Positions 44,114 through 51,462 of a stretch of 64,000 nucleotides of DNA are shown piece by piece. The position numbers were made by a program, and so were the translations under genes. This DNA is from UBA8337 sp963932545 (GTDB taxonomy: Bacteria; Pseudomonadota; Alphaproteobacteria; RS24), in contig CAWVRH010000001.1 of the NCBI GenBank assembly GCA_963932545.1, forward strand, positions 124,001-188,000, in the 5' to 3' direction. Under the pieces are notes generated by a model. The model had not been told where the DNA came from and did not search any database. It saw only the letters and a list, made by a program, of their open reading frames with translations. How positions within the stretch are numbered: the first letter of the stretch is position 1; each line of letters begins with the position of its first letter.

Positions 44114-44857
44114 ATGCAAACCATCAATCTTAATTTTCTCGCCCTTGAAGACGACCATCGCGTGCTCGACTTGGGCTGCGGTCACGGTCGACACACCCAT
44201 GCGGCTTTCTTTCATAAGCGCTGCCAAGCGGTCGGCATTGACCTTGGCTTTGACGATATTCTAGTCACTCGCAATGGGTTTGACGCCCACCCAGATTTAG
44301 AACCCCAGACAGGGCGCATGCGCAGCTATGACCTGATGGTTGGCGATGCGCTGCAACTGCCTTTCGCCGATGGCCATTTTGATCGACTGATTTGCTCTGA
44401 GGTTCTGGAGCATATTCCAGATTATCAAGCCGCGTTGGCCGAGATTTGGCGGGTGATGAAACCGGGCGGGCGCATTGGTATTTCTGTGCCGCACCGTTGG
44501 CCCGAAAAGATTTGTTGGTTGTTGTCAGAAGACTATCACAACACACCGGGCGGCCATGTGCGGATATTTAAGGCCAAAGAGCTGCGCGCCGATTTCGAAG
44601 CCTTGGGCTTCACCTTCCAACGCAAACATTTAAAGCATGGATTGCACAGCCCCTATTGGTGGCTGCGGTGCGCGATTGGCGTGACCAACGACCGCAATGT
44701 TTTCGTGCGCGCCTATAAAAAACTTCTCGAAATTGAGATTTTGAAAAATCCATTTCCATTGCGCGCCCTATCGGCGCTAGCAGACCCATGGATGGGTAAA
44801 AGCGTGGTGCTTTATTTTGAAAAGCCGCTCGACACCAACTCAACAGATGCCGCATGA
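44114..44857 (+). CDS. class I SAM-dependent methyltransferase
   Basis: A 247-residue Rossmann methyltransferase. Motif I is VLDLGCGHGRHTHAAF, motif II/III is in DALQLPFADGHFDRLICSEVLEHI, and motif post-III includes VMKPGGRIGISVP. It resembles Methyltransf_11 enzymes acting on lipids or sugars. It is coupled to the glycosyltransferase upstream and the alpha-barrel gene downstream, so probably modifies the same product. Confidence 0.9.
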   Translation: MQTINLNFLALEDDHRVLDLGCGHGRHTHAAFFHKRCQAVGIDLGFDDILVTRNGFDAHPDLEPQTGRMRSYDLMVGDALQLPFADGHFDRLICSEVLEHIPDYQAALAEIWRVMKPGGRIGISVPHRWPEKICWLLSEDYHNTPGGHVRIFKAKELRADFEALGFTFQRKHLKHGLHSPYWWLRCAIGVTNDRNVFVRAYKKLLEIEILKNPFPLRALSALADPWMGKSVVLYFEKPLDTNSTDAA

Positions 44858-45912
44858 GCCAAACGTCAAAATCTCCCTTTGGTGATTTTTTCAACGGCGC
44901 CCGCGATAGCATGTTGGCCTTGCAAAATTGCGATGGCTCTATCCCGTGGTTTAAAAATGGCGTCATTGACCCGTGGAATCATTTGGAAGCCGTGATGGGG
45001 TTAAACCTCATTGGCCAACGAGACGCGGCCGAACATGGCCTTGCTTTTTTGCGCGACAGCCAAGCTCCCGATGGCAGTTGGTGGGGGCAATTGGGCAGCG
45101 CTGTGCCCATCGACGCCGCCTTGCATCAATTCACCATGCAGGGCATTGAGAGCGGGCATCGTATTCGCGACACGAATTTTATCGCTTATATTGCCACGGC
45201 GATTTGGCATCATTATTCGCTCCATGGCGACCTCGATTTTGCCCATGCCAATTGGCCGATGGTCAAAGCCGCAGTCGATTTCGTACTTACTTTGCAATCC
45301 GAACATGGCGAGATTCGCTGGACGGCACGCGACCCCGGCACGCCAGAAGACGATGCTTTGGTGACAGGCAATAGCTCCATCCACAAAAGCCTCCTTTGTG
45401 CCGAAAAATTAGCCGAGGCCTTGGGCAAAGACGCCAGCGCATGGCACAGCGCGCGGTTAAAATTGGGCGAGGCGCTCGCTCACAAGCCTGAACGGTTCGA
45501 CCGCACGTGGGAGCCCAAAACGCGTTATTCGATGGATTGGTATTACCCTGTTTTAAGCGGCGCCTTGTCGCACGAACAGGGGGCGCTTCGGCTCGAGACA
45601 CGCTGGGATGATTTTGTCATCGATGGCTTTGGCTGCCGCTGTGTGGAAGACGAGCCATGGATTACGGTGGCGGAAAGCGCCGAGCTGATTATGGCTCTGG
45701 TTGCCCATGGCGATTTGGCCCGCGCGCAAACACAGCTTTCTTGGCTCGACCAATTCAGAGATGAAAACGGCGCTTATTGGATGGGCATGCAGATAGAGCA
45801 AAAAGCCTTCTGGCCAATCGAGCAGCCAGCGTGGACTGCCGGCGCGGTTATTTTAGCGCACGATGCTGTGAGCCAAAAGACGCCAGCCCATAGCGTGCTG
45901 ACAGGGCGTTAA
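44854..45912 (+). CDS. (alpha/alpha)6-barrel protein, prenyltransferase/glycosidase-like
   Basis: A 352-residue protein with repeated helix pairs and Trp/Gly/Asp-rich loops (MLALQNCDGSIPWF, DSQAPDGSWWGQLG, DENGAYWMGMQ). The repeats recall the squalene-cyclase/prenyltransferase or family-15-like (alpha/alpha)6 barrels. No signal peptide is seen. It overlaps the methyltransferase gene by four bases. In comparable clusters such proteins are annotated as prenyltransferase, without proof of reaction. Confidence 0.75.
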   Translation: MSQTSKSPFGDFFNGARDSMLALQNCDGSIPWFKNGVIDPWNHLEAVMGLNLIGQRDAAEHGLAFLRDSQAPDGSWWGQLGSAVPIDAALHQFTMQGIESGHRIRDTNFIAYIATAIWHHYSLHGDLDFAHANWPMVKAAVDFVLTLQSEHGEIRWTARDPGTPEDDALVTGNSSIHKSLLCAEKLAEALGKDASAWHSARLKLGEALAHKPERFDRTWEPKTRYSMDWYYPVLSGALSHEQGALRLETRWDDFVIDGFGCRCVEDEPWITVAESAELIMALVAHGDLARAQTQLSWLDQFRDENGAYWMGMQIEQKAFWPIEQPAWTAGAVILAHDAVSQKTPAHSVLTGR

Positions 45913-45913
45913 A

Positions 45914-45950
45914 GACGCCTTATAGACGCCTTATAAACGGCTTATAAACG
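45914..45950. repeat. 11-bp tandem repeat at a convergent gene junction
   Basis: GACGCCTTATA occurs at 45914-45924 and 45925-45935, then AACGGCTTATA at 45936-45946 and the start of a fourth unit. The third unit contains the stop codon of the minus-strand methyltransferase (45942-45944), so changes in copy number could alter its C-terminus. Confidence 0.85.
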
Positions 45951-46550
45951 GCGCAAAATCCGCAAAGATTTGACCGCTTTTTCTTCGACAAACAATCCCG
46001 AATGCAAAGCCAATTTATAAATCTCGTGCGGCGGACGCCCCCCATCCGCGACATTGGGGAACACATCATGGATGGCCAGAATGCCGCCGCGCATAACGCG
46101 CGTGCCCCAATTTCGATAGTCCGCCAAAGCCGCTGGCATGGAATGACCGCCATCAATAAACACGAAAGCAGGTGCCGCCAAAGGCAATTTCTGCACCACT
46201 TGCGACGGGCTGAGCGCTGGAATAACCGTGTCTTGTAAATTGGCGCGGCGAATATTGGCGCGGAATTGCAATAAAGACGACATGCCGCCCTCCCCGTCAT
46301 CCAGCTCTGTATCGAAATATTCTTCGCCAGGTTGGTTTTCTTCGGAGCCACGGTGATGGTCAATGGCCAGCAAAACGCCGCCAGCCAATTGGCAAGCCGT
46401 GCCGAGTATCACCGTCGACTTGCCACAATAAGAGCCAATTTCAACGCATAGGCCTTGGGGTGACATTTCACTTGCCACTGCAAATAGGGCTTCCCCCTCT
46501 TGCTCGTCCAAAAACCCTTTTACGCTATCCAGCGCAATGGGAAGCTTCAT
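45942..46550 (-). CDS. class I SAM-dependent methyltransferase (Methyltransf_24 type)
   Basis: A 202-residue methyltransferase with motif I CVEIGSYCGKSTVILG, an acidic AIDHHRGSEE and FVFIDGGHSMPAALADY. This GGHS pattern belongs to the Methyltransf_24 group (cephalosporin-hydroxylase-like and sugar O-methyltransferases). It is convergent with the glycosyltransferase/methyltransferase cluster, and two bases separate it from the DUF1329 gene upstream on its strand. The stop lies inside an 11-bp tandem repeat. Confidence 0.88.
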   Translation of the reverse strand: MKLPIALDSVKGFLDEQEGEALFAVASEMSPQGLCVEIGSYCGKSTVILGTACQLAGGVLLAIDHHRGSEENQPGEEYFDTELDDGEGGMSSLLQFRANIRRANLQDTVIPALSPSQVVQKLPLAAPAFVFIDGGHSMPAALADYRNWGTRVMRGGILAIHDVFPNVADGGRPPHEIYKLALHSGLFVEEKAVKSLRILRRL

Positions 46551-46551
46551 A

Positions 46552-47922
46552 TTAGCGACCTACTCTACGTTTTAAAGCACTCGAGCCAAACTTGGAGGGG
46601 CTTAAATCTGTCGCATCCAAATTAGCGGGGCCGTCTTCCAACTTAATGTGATCGACGCTATAGCGGCCTGAGGCCAAGTCATGCATCACATCAAACTCGA
46701 AAACACAGGCGGGTGCCTCATAATAGTTTTTAATAAACGCATGCTGCACTCGCGTCAGCTTGCCCTTTTCGTCGTATAAATCGGCCATCAAGAAAATCCA
46801 GCTATCCTCATCAGCATAAAACTGGCGTTTGATGTAGGTCGGGTTGAAACCCGGTTTCACAGTGGCCTCCAGAATGTTTACCCGATGCGCCTCATAGCGA
46901 AGCAAATCAGGGTTCGGATGGTTCGGCGTCATCAGCTCATCTGCCGAGGTCGTCGAAGCCGAGGCCTTGTAGTTATTATACGGCACTAGTATTTCGCGCT
47001 TTCCAATCAGCTTCCAATCATAGCGGTCGGGCGCGCCGCCGAATAAGAACATATTGTCATTATTACGCAGTCCAGCCGAGGTGCTAAGCGGGCCATCATA
47101 AGTTGTGGCTGCCGGTGTCGTCCGCATGATTTTACGCGTGCTGGGGCTAAAAATAGAGCCATGCCGAGCTTTCTTAACTTGGTTAATTGTATTGGTCATC
47201 GAAAAACCCGAGCCATTATTGCGCGGTGGCGACGTCCAAATTCCCATCCAAACAAATTGCTCATTGGCATGTTTAGCGACTGGCCCTTGCGGGTCAGCGT
47301 AGTAATTATAGCGCCAGTCTTTGCGCGTAATGCGCGTGCGATTACCATTTGGATAGACATTGGCACCCGTGGTCACCGCTTGGTAGCGATAGCCATGCCA
47401 GTAAAAATTGTGGTTCCAGTAATATTCAACTGGCGTTTTCGGCAGCGGAAACGGTACGCCAATGCGTGCGCCTTCTACGCCATTGCCACCATCTGTCAGC
47501 TTGGCACGCGAGACGTTTTTCTTGGTCTCGTCGTAAACAAAGTCCGGCAGCGCACAAGATCGCCGCGACGGATAGACATGCATCTTATAGGTCTCGGGAT
47601 GGCGCTCAAACATAGCCAATTGCCCAGCACTTAGACGGCTTTTATAACGCTCTTTATTGGCGTTGGTAACGGTGAACAAAGGCTTATCGGCGGCAAAGGG
47701 ATCGATGTGATCACCACCGCGCACATAACCGGCAGGCGGTTTGGTGATGCCACCCGTATAGGCAGGAACCGCACCCGATGCCTTAGGGTTGGCACCATTT
47801 TGAGTTAAAACGCTACCGAGCGCACTGGCATCGAGCGCAAGACTGGGTGTCATGGAACCCAAAACTAGGGCTATAGCCGAAAACGTAACCGAAAACGTGG
47901 CCGGAATTAATGTTTTTCTCAT
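46552..47922 (-). CDS. DUF1329 periplasmic protein
   Basis: A 456-residue secreted protein with signal peptide (ALVLGSMTPSLA, cleavage about residue 29). It matches DUF1329 proteins, with GAVPAYTGGITKPP near the start, YYWNHNFYWHGYRY and WIFLMADLYDEKGKL in the body. The family is related to LolA/LolB-type lipid-binding folds and is often found near oxidative pathways or RND transport of hydrophobic compounds; no function is proven. It is preceded by a 168-base gap and a GGAG ribosome site. Confidence 0.88.
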   Translation of the reverse strand: MRKTLIPATFSVTFSAIALVLGSMTPSLALDASALGSVLTQNGANPKASGAVPAYTGGITKPPAGYVRGGDHIDPFAADKPLFTVTNANKERYKSRLSAGQLAMFERHPETYKMHVYPSRRSCALPDFVYDETKKNVSRAKLTDGGNGVEGARIGVPFPLPKTPVEYYWNHNFYWHGYRYQAVTTGANVYPNGNRTRITRKDWRYNYYADPQGPVAKHANEQFVWMGIWTSPPRNNGSGFSMTNTINQVKKARHGSIFSPSTRKIMRTTPAATTYDGPLSTSAGLRNNDNMFLFGGAPDRYDWKLIGKREILVPYNNYKASASTTSADELMTPNHPNPDLLRYEAHRVNILEATVKPGFNPTYIKRQFYADEDSWIFLMADLYDEKGKLTRVQHAFIKNYYEAPACVFEFDVMHDLASGRYSVDHIKLEDGPANLDATDLSPSKFGSSALKRRVGR

Positions 47923-48090
47923 CTATTTATCTCCTGTTTGGAGGAGACATTACCGAGGATGCCGCCTGTATACAAGAACAGCCTAGAAGAAACCCCACAG
48001 GAGGTTCGGCGCGGAAGGCTTCGTGCGCCGAAAACCAAGCCAAATAGAATAGGGTTTTTACAGTCGGTGAGAGCGGCTCGCGAGCCCCTT

Positions 48091-49494
48091 TTATGCGCTT
48101 TTCGTAGCGTCACGCGCCAGACGCGTTGCCTCTAATTCGACCATGACTTTTTTATGCTCATCCTCATCGAAGCTAAACCGCACAAACAAGATAGCGCCCG
48201 CGATATAGGCGACAAATGGCAAACCAGCATAAAGCCCCTTAAAGGTCCAAATCACCGTCGCCGATTGCTCGGCATTGGGCACAAAACCAGACAGGCTCAA
48301 AGCAAAGCCGGTGAGCATAAGCATGACGCCATAGGCCGATTTCGAAACGAAATACCAAGCGGCAAAATAGGCGCCTTCTTTGCGCTCGCCCGTGCGATAT
48401 TCATCATAATCAATAATGTCTGATTTAATGGATGGGTTGATAGTGCCACCGCACGAGCCCGCCGCCCCCGCCAAAGCGGCCAAAGCGACCAATTGCACTT
48501 CATCGCCAGGGTCGAGCGTAATCATGCCACCAAAGGCGCCGGCCGAAACCAACATAGAGCCAAGCCACATTTTTTTCTTGCCAAAGCGACGCGCCAAAGG
48601 CGTCCAAAGCGGCGTCAACGAGAAGGAGAAAACCATATAGGCGAGAATAAAGAACGGCGCCAAATGCGGAGCTTTCATTACATAATGCGCCACATAAAGG
48701 GTCAAAATCGTAATCGTGGCCCCGCCAAGATTCTCGATAAAAATGACGATGAGCAAAAGGCGTGCATGGCTATTTTTCCAAATATCGCGCGCCGCTTCCC
48801 ATGGTTTTTCTGGTGCCTTATCCATAAACTCAGGACGCTCTTTCAAAAACCAAGCGCAAGCCAACAGACATAAGCCACAAAAGACGGCGGCGTAAAACGA
48901 CTGCGTCGACGACAAAGCGCGCACCGCCGCTTCGCTCTCGGCTTCGGCAGAGATGAGCAGGCTCATGGTGGCCAGCGCGGAAATATAGCCCGCAATCCAG
49001 CCTGCATGACGGGCTCCGAAAATCTTCGTGCGCTCATGATAGTCATCCGTAAGCTCAGCGCCCAAAGACATATGCGGCACAATGAACATGGTCTGCGCAG
49101 AAAAGAAGCCGATAATCGCCACGCCCATCCATAGGCTCAACTGTCCTGACGAAAGCCAAGCGGGGGGTGCTGAAAGCATCCAGAAAAATGCCCCGGTTGG
49201 CAAAATAGAGCCAAACAACCAAGGCCGACGGCGGCCAATGCGGGTTTTGGTTTTATCGGAAAGATAGCCAACTAGCGGATCTGAAATCGCATCCCAAAAC
49301 CGCGAGAGACCGTAAATCGCGCCCATCAAAGCAGGCGCGATGAGCAAAACATCCGTGGCAAATTTCATGGTGTAAAGGGTTACCAAACAAAACATATAGC
49401 CAGCACCCACGGGGGGTAAAGCATATAGAAAAATTTCCAACCAACTCACGCGGCGGATCTTGGAAGGCGCCAATTTGGCTTGTGTAACACTCAT
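48091..49494 (-). CDS. MFS sugar:cation symporter (GPH/MelB family)
   Basis: A 467-residue, 12-helix transporter. The loop motif GYLSDKTKTRIGRRRPWLF (D...R.GRRRP) is diagnostic for the GPH family (MelB, XylP), which moves glycosides, pentosides or hexuronides with Na+ or H+. The second half starts after a central loop near ERPEFMDKAPEKPW. The substrate is unknown. It is divergent from the TolQ-like operon. Confidence 0.9.
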   Translation of the reverse strand: MSVTQAKLAPSKIRRVSWLEIFLYALPPVGAGYMFCLVTLYTMKFATDVLLIAPALMGAIYGLSRFWDAISDPLVGYLSDKTKTRIGRRRPWLFGSILPTGAFFWMLSAPPAWLSSGQLSLWMGVAIIGFFSAQTMFIVPHMSLGAELTDDYHERTKIFGARHAGWIAGYISALATMSLLISAEAESEAAVRALSSTQSFYAAVFCGLCLLACAWFLKERPEFMDKAPEKPWEAARDIWKNSHARLLLIVIFIENLGGATITILTLYVAHYVMKAPHLAPFFILAYMVFSFSLTPLWTPLARRFGKKKMWLGSMLVSAGAFGGMITLDPGDEVQLVALAALAGAAGSCGGTINPSIKSDIIDYDEYRTGERKEGAYFAAWYFVSKSAYGVMLMLTGFALSLSGFVPNAEQSATVIWTFKGLYAGLPFVAYIAGAILFVRFSFDEDEHKKVMVELEATRLARDATKSA

Positions 49495-49638
49495 AAATTT
49501 GTCTCCCTGCCCGTGACAGCATCATTTATCGCGAACCTTTGCAAGTTTAAATATGGCGCTCAAGCCGAGGCTGAATATATTCGACACAACCCCACAAGCC
49601 CCCTAAGGTAGCGCCTACTTATTGGGGGAGTTATCACT

Positions 49639-50223
49639 ATGCAAGAGGCATCCAAAACCTTTGCGCCCAACAGCAATAGCAAAGCTTTGCATCAAGGGCT
49701 TATCGTTCTCGGGTTGATTTTATTCGGCGCTTATCTGCTTTATGATCGCGGCTTGTTGAGCGTTTTATTGGCAGGCGACAAAAGCCGCCTATCTTGGCTC
49801 ATTCTCCTTATTTGGGCCCTGATGAGCGCCCGTTGGATCTTTTTATTGCAATGGGTGCAAACGCAAAGAGACGCTCTTCCCCTCTTTCAAAGCGAGCCAG
49901 AAGACGAGCAAGAAGCCAAAATGGCGCGCTGGTTGAACCATGGTTGGTTTGCCGCAGATAGCGTTTTGAAAATCGGCCTCTTGGGAACCATCATCGGGTT
50001 TATTCTTATGCTCGCGCCTATTTCTAGCCTCGTCAGCTTCGACCCCGCCAGCTTGCAAAAAGCTTTAGGGGGCATGTCTGGCGGCATGGCCGTTGCCCTT
50101 TACACCACACTCACGGGACTTACGGTTAACATCGTGCTGCGCTTTCAGTTTCAATTTCTGGCCGACACCATGCAATCTTTAATGCTGCAAGCCCGAGGCG
50201 CGCAGACGGACACGCCCGCATGA
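49639..50223 (+). CDS. MotA/TolQ/ExbB-like proton-channel protein
   Basis: A 194-residue inner-membrane protein. Hydrophobic segments lie at about 19-40, 53-72, 113-135 and 147-170. The pair ADSVLKIGLLGTIIGFILM and GGMSGGMAVALYTTLTGLTV matches the last two helices of TolQ/ExbB/MotA, including the Gly/Thr-rich pore helix. It is the first of three genes joined by four-base overlaps, so the products probably form one complex. This is not the usual tol or exb locus (no tolB, pal or tonB). Confidence 0.85.
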   Translation: MQEASKTFAPNSNSKALHQGLIVLGLILFGAYLLYDRGLLSVLLAGDKSRLSWLILLIWALMSARWIFLLQWVQTQRDALPLFQSEPEDEQEAKMARWLNHGWFAADSVLKIGLLGTIIGFILMLAPISSLVSFDPASLQKALGGMSGGMAVALYTTLTGLTVNIVLRFQFQFLADTMQSLMLQARGAQTDTPA

Positions 50224-50867
50224 TTGGCGCAAAGCTATTCGCCCCAGCCGAAGACCAAAATGCTTTCACCGACATTTTGTTCAATGCCCTTTTGGGTTTT
50301 GCTTTCATGTTCTCCATCGCCTTTATGCTCATCCGTCCTGAGGTTATTCAGGGCAAGGTGAACCCAAAAGCCGAGTTTATGATTACCGCCGCTTGGCCTG
50401 ACGGCCATGAAGACGATATCGATTTGATTGTCGAAGATGGCGAAGGCAATTTGGTTTGGTTTGATGCGCGCGAGTCTGGCCTGATGCACTTAGACCGCGA
50501 TGACCGCGGGTTTTTGGGCGATAGCATTACCGTGGCAGGACGCACCATCGACAACCCGTTGAACCAAGAAACCGTTACCCTTCGCGGCATTGCGGCTGGC
50601 GAATATGTGGTCAATCTATTGCACTATAAAGCGCAAGGCAGCGGCATTGTTCCGGTAAAAGTGAAGGTTGAAAAACTAAACCCGCAGGTCAGCGTTATTT
50701 TTGCTGGCACCACGCAATTGAACGGTGCGGGCGATGAGCAAACCTCTATCCGCTTTCGCCTAGATGCGGAGGGCAATGTGGTGGAAATGGCGACCCGCGA
50801 TAAATTGCTCATTCGGGCCGAGAGCTTTGAAGCCAAGCGCAATCGTGATGCAGGAGCTAGCCAATGA
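50220..50867 (+). CDS. ExbD-like anchor protein with large periplasmic domain
   Basis: A 215-residue protein. An N-terminal helix (FTDILFNALLGFAFMFSIAFMLI, residues about 16-38) carries an Asp at its start, where ExbD/TolR/MotB hold the proton-binding Asp. The rest is a beta-rich periplasmic domain with DDIDLIVEDGEGNLVWFDA and GIAAGEYVVNLLHY, unlike TolR or MotB. It overlaps both neighbours by four bases. The stator-like assignment is inference from the neighbour and the helix. Confidence 0.75.
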   Translation: MIGAKLFAPAEDQNAFTDILFNALLGFAFMFSIAFMLIRPEVIQGKVNPKAEFMITAAWPDGHEDDIDLIVEDGEGNLVWFDARESGLMHLDRDDRGFLGDSITVAGRTIDNPLNQETVTLRGIAAGEYVVNLLHYKAQGSGIVPVKVKVEKLNPQVSVIFAGTTQLNGAGDEQTSIRFRLDAEGNVVEMATRDKLLIRAESFEAKRNRDAGASQ

Positions 50868-51427
50868 CCATCCCGCTTATCTTGGGGCTGGCCTATGCCG
50901 CCATTGCCGCTTTATTGCTGAACCTCAACTTGCCGAATACGTTCCCCAAACGCTATAGCCGCGCGATTCAAATCAGCGCGATTATTGTCGTTAGCTTGCT
51001 CTATGCGGGCACCTACCACGGCAGCCAAAATTTGCGCGGCTGGGCCATCCAGAAGGCGCCGCCCAATCCGTTTAAACTGCATTGGGCCATCGTTGAGGAG
51101 CCAGATAAGATTAAACGCACCGACGGCGCGATTTATATTCTGGGTCAGGCGATGAGCGCAAACGGCGCGCCTAAGGGTAGCCCGCGCCTTTATGAATTGC
51201 CTTTCACGCCAGAGCTGGCCGAAGAAATCGACGACGCCCTGAACAAAAAAGAAGACGGCAAGCCGCTAGAGGCGCGCCTGAGCTATAAGGCAGCCAATCC
51301 AGATAGTGAGATGAAAGAGATAAAAAAACGGGACGGCAATAAAAGCCGTCCCGATTCTGCTGGCGATGAGGAGAGGTTGAAGCTTGAATTCAGAGAGCTT
51401 CCCACCCCAGACCTTCCACCGAAATAG
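50864..51427 (+). CDS. third protein of the TolQ-like operon, unknown function
   Basis: A 187-residue product with two hydrophobic segments (about 4-21 and 35-49) and a charged periplasmic or cytosolic part beginning IQKAPPNPFKLHWAIVEEPD. No family is recognised. It is translationally coupled to the ExbD-like gene. Its 3' end contains the terminator hairpin of the convergent PQQ dehydrogenase (51322-51353), so the last 25 or so codons may be under structural rather than protein-level selection. Confidence 0.75.
   Translation: MTIPLILGLAYAAIAALLLNLNLPNTFPKRYSRAIQISAIIVVSLLYAGTYHGSQNLRGWAIQKAPPNPFKLHWAIVEEPDKIKRTDGAIYILGQAMSANGAPKGSPRLYELPFTPELAEEIDDALNKKEDGKPLEARLSYKAANPDSEMKEIKKRDGNKSRPDSAGDEERLKLEFRELPTPDLPPK
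51322..51353 (-). terminator. Rho-independent terminator of the PQQ dehydrogenase, inside a convergent gene
   Basis: CGGGACGGC (51329-51337) pairs with GCCGTCCCG (51345-51353) across a seven-base loop. The A7 at 51322-51328 reads as T7 on the minus strand directly after the stem. It lies about 110 bases past the stop of the dehydrogenase gene. Confidence 0.85.
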
Positions 51428-51450
51428 TCCCCCTCAAAACCTGAGGGGGA
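51428..51450. terminator. hairpin between the convergent genes
   Basis: TCCCCCTCA (51428-51436) and TGAGGGGGA (51442-51450) around a five-base loop, between the stops of the two convergent genes. There is no T-run on either strand, so it may stabilise 3' ends rather than terminate. Confidence 0.45.
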
Positions 51451-51462
51451 ACGTTTCGCGTT

